Of a stretch of DNA of 64,000 nucleotides, positions 50,033 to 63,136 are shown one piece after another. This stretch comes from Nymphalis io (lineage: Eukaryota; Arthropoda; Insecta; Lepidoptera; Nymphalidae). The notes below the pieces were generated by a model. It had not been told where the DNA came from, made no database searches, and saw nothing but the letters and a program-made list of their open reading frames with translations. The DNA lies in assembly GCF_905147045.1 (NCBI RefSeq), contig NC_065888.1:12219001-12283000 (forward strand), read 5' to 3'. The translations under genes and the position numbers were made by a program. Every line of letters begins with the position of its first letter. Within the stretch, counting starts at the first letter, position 1.

Positions 50033-52308
50033 CACTACAACACGTGGGTCAGCACCACATTGTTTGAGTAGTTCTATAGCGCTGTTTACTTCGCCTACCT
50101 ATGGACAGGTGGTAAGTAGAAGATAATGAATATTTAGATACATATGAAATTAAATGTTACCTACAAATTATGATAATCATGATGTCCTTCTGACTAATTA
50201 CGGTCGTGGCGGCTAATCTTGTATATTATTTAGCAGTAGAAGATTTATATAATAACACAAGTGCACTATTTAGTCCTTCATTCTCAGTCTGATGGAACAG
50301 CAAAGCCAAATGATCGAAAACACTTTTCATGCTTTTTGAGGTACAAGAGTTTAAACACTGTCAAATTTTATGCTGCTAATAAAAGATTATGTACAGAATA
50401 ATCCACTAAGTTTTTATCGCCCTGAACTGGGGATTAAACCCAGGGATTCAGGAACTACAATCGTAATTAATCTGGCCTAGCGAGGCACTTGTTTTTCACC
50501 TAAACAAGTAATTAAATGATAATAATGATGTGTCTGTCTTACGTTACTATATATAGACAATAAAAGTGACTCGTATATATGTATATTCACATATTATATC
50601 AATTTTAATATAAGTTTATTCTACTTATTCGAATAGGAAGGCTTGTCACTAACAGTTTCAACTTTTGACGTCAATATAATTCTATGCGACTCCACTAAAG
50701 TCCGACCACTGCTGATGGACATAAAATCTGGTACAATACTAGGCGCTGATGGCCGCCAAGCCAACCTCACGAGCTGGGATCCTCGCCAGAGACCTACATT
50801 ATCATGCAAGTCAGCTTCACTTTCGACACCGGGACCCCATCGAATGTTATAAAGAAATAAACCCTGTTAATAAAAAATAAATGTAGGTATAGATTAATAT
50901 TTTTATGTACGTGTTTATGTGTATCTATGTGTGTGAATATCGTATATAAATATAGTTAGGTACATTAGATTTACTTCAAACTACAGAATACAGATACAGA
51001 TTTTTAACAATGTAACACTTAGAAGTCATATGTTGTAATAATTATTACTTATGGTAATTATTAATGTTTATTAAATATTAATAAATGTGACTTCGATTAT
51101 CTGCATATGTCGATATTTAATTCTGGCAGCCATTAATCTCCTTGATGTTTTTTATATCTTTAATGACATCAATGCAGTAATTTTCCATGCGGTAAATACC
51201 TTTTTTCATTCAACAATTTGTAATTACATTATACAGATGAAAACGAAATAATTACTGTAAAAGTTTTTCCATTAGGATACGACATGGTCCCGTAGCCGTG
51301 AAATTGGTTGCAATAAAAGTGTCCTTCATATGTCACGGCATTTTCGACGGCCTTTTCGGGTCCACGATATCGACAATAATAATCCCCGATACCATGCATA
51401 GTATCACGAACAAAATGTCCTTCATACCACTCTAAAGACTAAATCAAATTAAACTAAATTTAAAATATTCGTTATAGTATCTGCGAATAAATCAAATGTT
51501 AATAAAGGTCGACTGAAGTCGATGAATCAAATGTTGTTAGATGAGATAGAACAACTCACATATTTAATAGTTTACATTAAAATCAAAACAAAATAACATT
51601 TCATTAATACCACAACAAAATAATAAGAATTAAACAGACAATTTAATATTAAACAAACAAACAAACAAATATGCGATACTAACTTAACTTATTTGTACGT
51701 ATAAAATATGGATTTTATCCCGTGCTCTTTTTAATTAATGATCTATTACTTATCCCAACGTTTTCTTTCATTTGAATATAAGAAATAGTTACTGTGAGTT
51801 ATCTATATAATATAATAAAAGGGAATCTGCCAAAATCTATCATAGAAAGTTTTTGTTTCTGTTATTGTTTTGGCAGCATTCAAACGCGGTCGGACTGATT
51901 ATTTTCCACTATTATTATTATTTTTATACTAGTATTTTATGGTATATCTCAAAAAATATGCAACACATTAGTTATATGTAGCCAAATGTCCGCAATGGAA
52001 CTAATTATTTACAGTATTGCGTGAATTCGTAACCAAGAAACAAACAAAGTTTATAATATTAATATGATTTTTACTTAAACTACGACCAAAACTTTTACAA
52101 AACACAATTTGAGAGTACTTTTACTTGATACCTCTTGATTATAGACAATTTTCTCATCTTAAATGGTTTGTAATTTTACTATAGTAAGCTATATTAAATT
52201 ACGCATATTTACTTTAGCTCCAGACCAGTGATTTTCTCCTTTGCCATGTTTTCTACTTTCATTGTCTTTATTCCCTATATAATATTGTTGATAATCTCGC
52301 GTGTCCAT
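50030..52308 (-). pseudogene. Truncated ANKMY1 copy (MORN exons only)
   Basis: Duplicate of ANKMY1 exons 1-3 (52308-52213, 51438-51256, 50863-50654) plus the first 61 bases of exon 4 (50098-50038), where the duplication breaks. The frame crosses into the junction as ...CGADPRVVV and stops at TAA 50032-50030. The result would be 185 residues with the MORN repeats but no ankyrin repeats or MYND finger. Start codon, splice sites and presumed promoter are intact, so it could be transcribed as a short MORN protein. It could also act as an alternative first-exon set reading through scramblase copy A into the full ANKMY1, since both lie downstream on the same strand. No poly(A) signal can be assigned. 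Confidence 0.9.
50033..50037. other. Duplication junction filler (CACTA)
   Basis: Five bases present only between the two copies. Copy A ends ...AATAGATTA at 50032 and copy B begins CAACACGTGG at 50038. Read on the minus strand, the junction gives GTT GTA GTG TAA, ending the truncated ANKMY1 frame. Confidence 0.95.
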
Positions 52309-55300
52309 TTTTAGTTTAAATAAGTGTCAAAAAGTAAATTTCCCTAAATGTGAAATATATATACATTAAATTATCTCTCATAAAATTAGTATTTTCTAAT
52401 TGTAGCAATTACATTTATATTGAAATATGTACAAAAATGTTGAAATGACTACCTTTAAAAAAGATTGTTATTGACAATAACTGAAAAGGTTTTATATTTT
52501 TTTAAATTTTCAGTTGTAGATGAAATTTAAATTCATGACAGGCTTATCACAAGATCTCAGAAATAATATAATCCTTTCGTGACATAGACACGGTAATGAT
52601 GGTGACGTAGACTACTCACTAAGAACGGCTTTTGCGCAAATCCTATCCAAAATAAAATTTTCATGATCTGAAATTTAGAGCATAAATTTTCAACTAAATT
52701 AAAAAATTAAAGGGGTTATTTGAATATATATATAAATTAAAGGGGAAAATAAATTAAAGGGGATATTATGAAGTCGGGACAGGCAGCTAGTATATCAGAA
52801 AGTTATAGTTTGATGTCTTTAATAGCAAGGAGCTTCCTGTGGAACACTTGGTTATCACGTGATACGATTGTATATAATATCATCCCCCATCAATAAAATA
52901 ATAACCCATTCATATGGGTAAAATAGATTACAGCGTAGGCCGCTCGAATTTTGGACTAATTTTCTTTTAAAAGGAAATATTAAAAATTCTGTTACCGCTT
53001 TGAGATTGAATCTCAAAGTAAGAAAATTAGTTTTTCTTAATTATACGTAATTAAAACAGCTGTCAATAGGTGTCGTATATGGCACAGTCAAAGATAAAAA
53101 AATAGATATAAACTTTTAAAAAATCGATAGAAACACAACGATATATTATATGCTAATAAAGTAACTAGATCAGAATTGTATTCTAAAAGTTACATTGTGA
53201 CTGTGCTCACATGCAAATTGCTTGTTAATATGTACATGTAAAATTTCTTCATTCTATAAATACAAAATTAGCAAATGTCTATAATAAAAGAAAAATAATA
53301 AAATTTTATAGTATTCGTATGTATATTGTTTTAATTGTAATAGTATATAGCATAGTAAATATAAAATATAAAAACTTTTTTGTCAATCTTAGTTTTCTTT
53401 CTTCTTTATATCATCAAATTGCAGACCCTCTCAATTAATTAAATTGTAATGTTTATGTTCCATACAACTACTGCTTAAACTAAATTAACAACAATTACAT
53501 CGCCAACAATTTTTCTTTGCCCGTTCGAAGTACGTGTATTCCTGAAAAAAAAAAACAATTACTGTATAAATTTTACAATATTGTCATACGTTATAACGTT
53601 CTAGGTGATTTTTCCAGCTAATCAAAATAAAAAAAAATTATTAGTTATTGAAACAAAAATAAAAAATATAGTACAGAAATATTTTAGTTGATGAAAAAGC
53701 AGGACCCTTTTGTTACCGCATGTTGAGTTTCTTGGCATCGTTTATTAAACTTACTGCACTGAAGAGAAACTTACAACGAACAAGTCAGATTAATTGATGA
53801 TTCCTATTTTATGTATAAGTATATTTAATTTAGAGCATACTTGAAAATATTAACATACATAGTTGATCATACTTACAAGCAAAAACGCCGCGGCTAATAT
53901 AAGAGCTTTATGTTTTGGCTGTACTGTGTCAGTAGGATAAATAATATTTGTGGTAAAAGTGACAAGTTCACGGTCCCAACCGTGAGAAATTGTTCCAACT
54001 TCTCGTAAGGAATCCCCACTTAATACCTGAAAGAATCAACTGTACATGACCACCTTGGATATAAATTAATACGTACTTGTTCATTTAATTACAAAAACAT
54101 ATATTTAACACGTATTATATATTATATGTAAATAATTCGTTGAACTAAACATATTATATTTGCTTTAATAATAAAATTATTGAGTTAGTGGTTTGTTCGC
54201 CTAGACAAAGGGTAATTTAATTTATAGATGATTGATTATAATACATTATATTGATTAAAGGACTTTTTGCCTTACCATAGTCTGTAAAAATCATAAATAA
54301 TCCCTTACTAAATAAGTTAGAAATATGTAAAATAATTTATAGTATTTAAACATAATTTAAACATAAATGCTCATTTTACTAGTAATGTCTATTTAAACAA
54401 TATGTATTGTATACAAGACACTTATGTATTGTTTCAATGTACGTGCAATATAATAATATAATTGTGTCAAGCTGATGACTTTTTTTTCTGTAGTTACTTT
54501 ACCTTAAATTTAGAAAGCTGTAAAGCGCTTTTTCTTAAAACTGCAGGTCCTTCTATAACATATAGGACATCATCCGCCGCATCTCTTACAAGAAAGAACG
54601 GCACCATCCATGTCCACTGTTGCTGTATGCGACCAATATAGTCCCCTGGAGGAGTTATTACTCTCATCTCCTGATTTTTAAAATGAAAAGAAATTTGAAA
54701 ATGTAAGTAAAATTCCCAAGAATGTAACAAATATTGTGAGTTCTGTAGAAATTGTCATAATAAATTTATGAAAAAACAAATATATTACTCATATATTTTT
54801 AAAACACATTTGTGCCTTATATTCTCGCTAAAGTCTAAATTCCGAACCGGTAATAGATTTTTAATTAACTCAATCTTTTTCATGACGAGTCAATAGTAAG
54901 AGCCTGCTCGAATAAAGTGTGATTATAAATTTTGATTACCTGTAACCGACAAGGGAACAAGCAAGAGGCTGCTGCCAGTCGTCTTTGAAGCAGCAGCGCC
55001 TCCTGCCTCGTGCTGTCGTGCAAGTGCATTACAAAAGCTCGGCCCATGCCACATAAACTTCTTTGTGTTTTCGAAGACACTTCACTAGCGATGTATAACG
55101 ATTCACCGTGCGGTACTTTTACTATGTATCTATTTTCTGAATTTATTCTGGACGTTACTAGAAACATATTAAATAACAAAGCTTAGCAAGATTTTTAATT
55201 GTAAAATAAAATTTAAAAGAAATAATATTAAATTTGAAATTGATTATTACGACTATTTATAAAAATATAATGTAAAACACGCTGCGTTTTAAACATGGAA

Positions 55301-58169
55301 TTCTACATATGATAATCAAAATACTGTCGCAAGTTCCTGATTAAAGTTAAGTAACAAAACAGTTATTATGACAAATTAAAAAAAAACAATGTTTCTTTTA
55401 GTTTAAATTAAAAATAATTTACTAAAACAACTTACAGTCATCGAGTTCTACGGTTTGTTGTATGAGCAAGCTCGAAGCACCGATGAGAAAATCTAAGCCG
55501 TGTATTGGTATGAACTGTCCTCGACTGTTCGAATGCCAATCTGTCGTTGATACTGGAAGTTCAGCTCTGTTACTCTCTGTAATAAAAAATATTATGGAAC
55601 TACAATATCTCATTCTCTCTCATTAGACCCAGATGCCGCTAAGTAAAGCAAATTCTGCACTCTCACTAGGATAGCCACAGTCAAAAATTGATAGAAATAA
55701 ATTGTCCATATGAGTACACCACCAGGACCACGATCTTCAGAAATGAAGGAACGATTGGAATGTGGGAGAGCGAGTGGGAGAAAAAAAGCAATGCCAAATC
55801 AAAATGTAACAAAAACAATGAAACTTACCTTGTACTTGGGGTTGGACACTTATCACCAGATCGGGCCTCAGTGTTGAACCATCGTCTATAAGAATTATTT
55901 GTTTAATTTTATTATTATTCTTCTTCTTTTATTTTGTATGACAAAAACTTTTCGTATACATTTTGAGGTTGGCTCGTAGAAAATTCAGTATTATCAAGCC
56001 CACTTTTTGTTTAATTTAATGTTGTTGTGCAATAAAGTATACATATATATAAATAACATGAATTAGAAGTTAAAATTGTAATAAGTTAATAGATGAAGAC
56101 CTTTATACGTTTTTGTAATTCACCATTTTAATCCATGAATTGTTATCAAAAATTTATTTATAAGATATGAATCAAATTTTCAATCATTAGATTCAATTTT
56201 TTTTTTCTTTATTCACAGTAATTTAAAAATCTTTATCTTTTAAGTACCTTAAAAAGTGTCAGTGTGTGAAGAATACTGAAATTTTCTTGCAATTCAAATA
56301 AATTCTAACCAGATGACGGTAGAGTTGATTATGAAATAAATTAAATCATTTGTATATGATGATCACCGTCACAACATAGTCGGTGCAAAACTGCAAAGTA
56401 ACCTACAAAGTATTTGTTTTTTTCTTCACAACTATGCTTTTACCTTCAGTTGCTGCCAGATTATCCACACCCCTTCCATTTTCAATATTATTTGCCATAG
56501 TAAATGATGTGACCACGTATATACAATAACTATGTAATATCGATGTATAATTGTGATGTTCTTTATTATTAGTACTCAACTGTACTGAGTTATCGACACA
56601 ATTCAATCGTTTGCACGCCCTGTTATCAATAGATAAATCTCTATCATTATCAATAACACTAACAACTCGTTGAGCATCATATTTCGTAAATTCGTTTTCA
56701 CTTTAATTATAAAGAAAAATTTCAATAGATAAGTCATTTTAGTTTTTAATTACATTTAAAAAAATAGCAAACGTTATTTTTTTTCAACATTAACAAAAAA
56801 AAAAACAGATATTATTTATGAAATTTAAATAATAAGGCAATCTATTTATATGATTGTATTATAACTATTATGGGTGTATTATTTCCTCCACTAGTTACAG
56901 GAGAGTTGGTGAGATCAAAATTGCAATTTAACTGGGAAATGCTCAGTTCATACTTAATCCACGTTTAAATGATGGATGTACTGTCTATTAGTATTTTAAG
57001 ATAACATCAATATTTTTAAAATTTTTCGGAAGTATTAGACAATGACCATTTTTTCATTTATTTGTTCCCTTTTCGAAATATGTTCACATGTAGGTAAGTT
57101 AATAATGCCTGAAGAGACAACTGCTAGTTATTTTTATATGATTTCAATTATTTCATGTATTGATGAAATATTTCTATATACATATATTCTAAGTTTTAAT
57201 TATATTATAATTCGTATGACTTGCGAACTTATTGTCTATCTAAAAATATTAATATAAATTGTCTTCTGATAATTGAATTGCCTGATAAGACCAAGCATTA
57301 AAACAACATTAAGCAACTAACATATATGTCAAATGTCTTTTATTTAATAAACGTTTCGGTATATTCTACTTAATATACACGTAATGATGAAATAACCCCA
57401 GAAATAAGCAGCGCTATCCTCTAAAGGCGTGCTCATAAAATGTTCAAAGTTAATTTGATCCTCGTATAATTGAAACTTTATAATAATTATATTCAATGTT
57501 GCATATTACTTCGAGTTCGAATTTCGAGTCTGTTGTTACAGAATAGCCCTTGTGTCAGGGGCTCGGGTTGATGCGATTTATTTCAAGTTTATGTCAATAG
57601 ATTGTAATTTAAGCAAAAAATATTTTAATTCTGCGGACAAGTCATCATTGTTACGTGCCTCAAATATATTTTACATACTTTTTAGGTCATAAAATGATAC
57701 CCAATTTTTTTTACTCGTCAATGCTTTTATTCATAACACATGATGTAGATACGTTAATACTTATTCAAGTACTCGAGCTACCGAAGAATACTAAGCCGGC
57801 TTTAGCGATCCGTTATGAAAATAAATGAGGATAAAATTTGACTTGATTGAGATATTTAGGTCTTCAATTTTAAACTTTAAAATGCTTAATTGCTTACTTC
57901 CGATTCTGAATTCCATACAACCGACAATGGTGAGAAGAGGTAACTTAGCAATCACCGGGCTATGGCAGCTTACCATACATGACTAATACGATTGACGTTC
58001 GATGAGGCTGAATCACCTCGCTGAACTCGAAGTAGAGTTAAGTTATAACTTGCTCTTGTTGTATAATTTTAAATCGGGTAACATATTATTTAAAATAAAA
58101 CAACGTTTGAAAACCATTTATATTAAGTTATATGTCATCATGAACGTGAACATAGTTAGGAATAGATTA
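50038..58169. repeat. Tandem duplication, copy B (8132 bp)
   Basis: Second copy of 41901-50032 in direct orientation. It ends at AATAGATTA (58169) and is followed by unique AGTTTCAAGTAAC. It contains the truncated ANKMY1 copy and the second complete scramblase gene, with the same spacer palindromes shifted by 8137. Confidence 0.97.
53485..56498 (-). CDS. PLSCR: Phospholipid scramblase-family protein, copy B
   Basis: Exact-offset duplicate of the gene at 45348-48361. Exons are 56498-56444, 55885-55829, 55576-55436, 55157-54940, 54670-54503, 54026-53877 and 53541-53485, encoding 281 residues. In the parts I compared, coding sequence is identical to copy A, including the altered SCLFPC motif and the KKNCWRCNCC end. 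Its own upstream region (56499 to 58169) is duplicated too, so both genes should share proximal promoter sequence. Only copy B keeps the original flank beyond 58169, so distal regulation may differ. Equal preservation means the duplication is recent, or that the copies are an assembly artefact. Confidence 0.92.
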
Positions 58170-59665
58170 AGTTTCAAGTAACATTCAAGTATTTGGCATA
58201 ATTTATATTTCACAATGAGCTTTGAAAGTTACTAGTAACAACACATACGCAATTATTATTATTAATTATAATATGATGTTGCGGATATGAGCTGATATCA
58301 TAACAAGTCTATTACTATGTTAAAATTACATCAATTTTGCTAAAATTTTAGTCGGAAGACTTAGAAGATTAGATAGGATAATATTTAGATAGTCAAATAA
58401 CTCGTATTGTTTTCTAAAATATGTTATGTTGTAATATTTTCAGTTTTAAATGTTGACCTGTTTATAGCTGCTAATTAATTTAGTGGCAAATATATATACT
58501 ATATCCTTTACATGCTGATTATAATTTATTAATACGTTTAAGTATTCCAAGACTAACTTGATTAGTCATGACGAAACAACGATTATTTTATTGTCCTAGT
58601 ATAGTCTAGATTTTGTGCGCTAGTGCTAATTGTGCATTATACGCCCTCTTCAATTGGGAATAGCGACTAGCATTACGCTTAATTATGCTTTATATGACAT
58701 AAAGTTTTTTCATGACTACCAGATACTTATATGTAGTTCTGACCCGTGTTGAAGGCAAAGTTTATATATAAAATTAGCTCAATTCTTCTAGCAAGTTTTA
58801 TATTACTTTTCTGTTAATAAAAACATACATGTATAATTTAAAAAACGATGCATACATGTATAAATATATAATGTAAATTTAGTCGAAATATTAATTGTTT
58901 AATACGATTGTTTTAAAATATTCTGTTTATGTTTCTTTATACGAATCTTTATTTCTATATAATGTTGATTATATATTAATTTAAAAGTTCAAGTTTATAA
59001 TATAATTATATATATTTAATAATCTTTCATTGTCGTAATACTTAGTTTACGTCGACATACTTAAACAATAATACATAGTGTTCATGTAAGTAGATATTTA
59101 ACAACGATAGACATACTTTTTAAAACATTCATAATATAAACGTCATCTACAAAAACCTTGGACACTTTCCCGTAGATCGAACCCTTTTCACATCTGACTT
59201 TGACGTTAAACAATCAGAAATGCAATAAAACATTATTAGCAAAATCCTTATACAACGTTCAACATTTAAATGGAAAACATTTAACAATGAAAGCTTATGT
59301 ATTTCGCATAAATCATTACTGGAAGCCAAATATATTGACGCATATCGAATTATATGGAACATATTTATTTATACGCGTCTATGGCCGATTAAACTCGTAT
59401 AGATAAAATAAAATTAGATTGTTAACTACGTAATAATCGATGGTGATTATCTGTGGACACTAAGATTAAGTGACATTTAGAAAAAATACAATTATTAAAA
59501 ATGTTTATAAATGATTACGATAATAATATTTTAATGAATACATCATAGATCAGAAGTTTGATAATCGAGTTTCGTTACTCATATTTGTTGAGCTTCTTTC
59601 TCGTTATAAGTAACTGCGATTTTTTCACATAATGGCTCAGTTGCAAGGTCGGTTTCGAAGTTTCT
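58170..59665. other. AT-rich spacer, no gene seen
   Basis: Unique sequence between the duplication and the secreted-protein gene. Open frames here (59147-59406 on both strands) overlap each other and lack any motif. Confidence 0.5.
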
Positions 59666-62568
59666 TTATCGGTGAAGTGCTCTTTGCCAACCTAAATTGA
59701 GTTTCAAAGTAGCAGGAAGGCAAGGGCTTGCTTCGCATTCACCATCTAACTCATCGACTAAATTTTCATGCAATTCTCTTAAAGCCATAAGAGCAGAACG
59801 TGCAGCTCGCTGGCAACTCATATCACCTTCACATGATGAGTCTGCTTCAGACAAAAATACCAAGTCGCATGTTGTTGGAGGAGCTTCGCCCTAATTGTAA
59901 AAAAAAATATTATTTGTAAAAATATTATAATAATAATTGCTTAGAACCCAATGAAATTAGTTCATAACTTACACAAAGGTAACAAATTTGATGTAAGCTA
60001 CACAAAGGGAGAAACAGCTGACCACGATCCCCAGCCAATAAATCAACACCACGGCATCTTTGTACAATCTTTGCTAAAACTGGACAGGCACCCATTGAGC
60101 TAACTGTAATGAAATTCAAAATAGTTATATTTGTTATCAATATTATATTCCCAAGATCAATAATTGAAATAATGCTAATAATTCAAGTAACACTACTAAT
60201 GTATAAGTTTTATACCTGTCGACATAACCGGAGTATGATGGCTTCCACTACCACCCATATATCCTTCAGAGAGCTGTTCCTCCATTTTACCATTTAAATA
60301 ATGGCCAGCTCCTTGTTCATCTTCAAAATCATCATTCTTTTCAGATGGGATGGGTAGCTCATTATTCATTAGTACCTTTTCCTTTTTAATAACAACTCTT
60401 TTATATTTATCATTGGTGTGATCAGGAGAGGATCGTATAACAGAAGATGCTTTTTGCATTTGCAAACTTTGCTTAAATTCTTTTAGTGCTTTGCGCATTT
60501 TCTCCAAACTGTAAGCTGCTGCCAAACGAGACAACAATTTTTCTTTCATTTCTTGTTCTTCTTTAGAATCAAGTTCTTCACCAATATTAGAGTAATGTAA
60601 TGCTTCATCCACTATTATTCCTTCCATATTTTTCAATTTTTTATCGATATTATCCAATTTCGACTCATTATCGGTTCCCGAGTTTCTTTTTTCGTCTTTA
60701 GCAAGTGATTTATCATTATTCATTTGAACATCTGTTTCCTCATTTGGTTGAACGTAATTGCGTTTTGCATAATTATTTTTTCTAAAGGAATTTAATGGGT
60801 ATATAACCTCCTTGTTAAACGTGTCAAAGTATTGTTTTTTAAGCCGATCCTCATTTAGATTGTTTACAAAGGAAACGGATTTTTTAAGCCTTTTGTCAAT
60901 ACCAAAATAATCTGACCAATCAATAGATTTCTTTTTTATTTTAATTGGTTTTTCAGCTTGTTGGTCATTATAATCGTGTTGATCATTGTCATGACTATGC
61001 TTATGGTCCGTATCATGACTAAGTTCCAATCCATGTTTGTCATGGGCGTGTTCTTCTTTACCAAACACTCCTGGTGGATGAATTTTGCGTCCATTTTCTT
61101 CATGGCTTATATCGTCATGTATAGTCAAATTGTGATCATATTCGGTATGATTATGAGGTAAAACCAAAGTCGGTGGCTTAGTATCATGCAAATTTTCTAC
61201 GTTATCAGTGTTACGCTTAACGGGAGATTTAATAAATTCATTTTCAGCATTCCCAAATATTTTTGACAAGTCTCTGACTATTTTTGGATCTGTTCCGGCA
61301 CTATTTCTGAATGCCTTAGTATCACGTTTATTATGGTCAGGAGCAAACCTTTTCTTTTGACTATTAAAATTATAAGGCCCACTGCTTCTTTTAGTTACAG
61401 GAAATCGCTTTTCAATAGTTTCATATGCATATTGATCTTCATCTGCTAAATCAGTGGCGTCATCATCGTTTAGAGGTTGGAATGCAATAGCATATTCTTC
61501 TCGCATATCATCTTTATCATTATCGTCATCATTATCAGAAACTTCATATGAATTATAGTTCGAACTACGAGGAACGGTATCTCCGTTATTCTTAATATAT
61601 TCACTCTCGGATAATACTGATTGATCTATATTGGACTCTGGACTTCGTTTTCTTTTAAAAGCGACAGGTCCCCAATTGTTAGGAAATCGTTTTTTGATAA
61701 TTTTATCTTTATATAACTTCACTACCCCTTCTGTATTGTCATCATTCTTAAAACGGCCTTGGTTCTTATATTTAGACCAGAGCTGATCTAAAAGAACTGC
61801 ATATTCAATGTCATCATCTACTTCGTTTTCTAAAATGTGTCTACTTTCTTCTACATCTCCGTCTCTCTCCATAAACAAGTCTCGAAGTCTATCGTTATCT
61901 GAATGTTGACTTCGTTCACGGAAAGGAGAAAGTTGCCGTGTATTGGGATTCGGTCTATTATTATATGCAGATTTTTTCTTGATTATTTTGTATTCATAAG
62001 CATCAGATGGCCTTTCATTTTCTAGTAACCTAACGATATACTTTGGAGATGCTTCATCTTCAACGTTTTCCGTATCTACAGAATAATCAGGTTCTGCAAT
62101 TAACGATAAACAAATAAATAAATTCTGATTTAGGTTTGATATATATAATATTATAGATGCTTCTAAAAATACTTGTCTTAACTGGCATAGACTCGAAAAA
62201 AAAATTATTGTTATGTTTATTATTGTATGTTGTCCTTAAAAAAAATCAACAGAATAAAATATACCATTTTTAACATTAAGTCCGTTGGCTATTAAAATTT
62301 TGATTAGAACTTAGCATAAGAAGTCAGAGTATATGAATATGAGTGAGATGAAATTAATAGGATAATAAATTGTTTGTACTATACCAGCATACGCTTGCGG
62401 CGGCACGAAGTCGTAAAAAGCTTCATAGTCTGAAGGTTCAACCGGTACATGCACGCGCCCACGTTGTCGCCGCTGCAACGCTTCGAGCGCCCCACGCAAC
62501 GATCCGCCGCGCTCCGCCGTGCATACAACCAAGCACACGGCCGCCAAACACAGCCATAGAACTTTCAT
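59666..62568 (-). CDS. Secreted, dibasic-rich, His-rich protein with ten-Cys C-terminal domain (prohormone-like, unassigned)
   Basis: Four minus-strand exons: 62568-62385, 62093-60216, 60103-59973 and 59890-59666 (2418 bases, 805 residues, phases consistent). The start chosen opens a clear signal peptide, MKVLWLCLAAVCLVVCTA; an ATG 18 codons upstream would spoil it. The long exon 2 encodes a low-complexity acidic region with many Lys/Arg pairs. KKR-FPNNWGPVAF-KRKR (about 198-207) is a well-framed peptide; others are KRFPVTKR (about 290), KKRFAPDHNKR (about 308) and SIDWSDYFGIDKR (about 451). A His/Asp-rich segment (about 375-435) could bind metal. Exons 3-4 form a conserved-looking domain from residue 694 with ten cysteines: CPVLAKIVQRC, LPLCSLHQICYLCG, TCDLVF, SCEGDMSCQRAA, GECEASPC. 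I do not recognise the family. Secretion and proteolytic processing are inferred; it may be a neuropeptide precursor or an extracellular structural protein. Confidence 0.85.
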
Positions 62569-63136
62569 GCTGCAATACCTGTATTGATTGATACATTTAT
62601 ATTCGCTATACGGTTTTACCATAAGAATAATATATCTTACACAGTTTCATATCTTATAAATCACACCAATCGACAAATAATAAAAAAAATACAAAGTAGC
62701 AAGAATACAATGATTGAAACTTTAAATATCAGCCATTTGATTATTTTGTTTTACAAGTGGTCTTATTATATATTTACGTATAATGCTTCTCGTTAGATCA
62801 AATATTATAAAAATAATATAGTACTATTATTATTTCCTCACATAAAATTAATATAATTATCGTATAATAACATGCGACCTTTTAGCAAGTTATTTTATAG
62901 CTGATATGACTTAGCGGTCTAGACTGTCATGTTAGGGTCGTAATGTGTCTAGAACATACTTTTATTGTTTTGTTATACAGTGGATACCTATGTATTTATA
63001 ATCCTGTATATATGTATATCCTGGACCCCAGAATATCTAATTGGAGTATATAAAAAAGAAAATAGCTCGGCACAGTCTTAATTATACTAAAAACGTAAAC
63101 ATGAAGAAGTTGAAAATTTTATTAATATTTATTGAT
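62569..63136. other. Upstream region of the secreted-protein gene
   Basis: AT-rich, presumably containing its promoter (minus strand). No core promoter motif stands out. Confidence 0.35.

Noticed and set aside
62569..62622. Upstream in-frame ATG for the secreted-protein gene
   Set aside because: It would put 18 polar residues (MVKPYSEYKCINQYRYCS) before a clear signal peptide; the ATG at 62568 is the better start.
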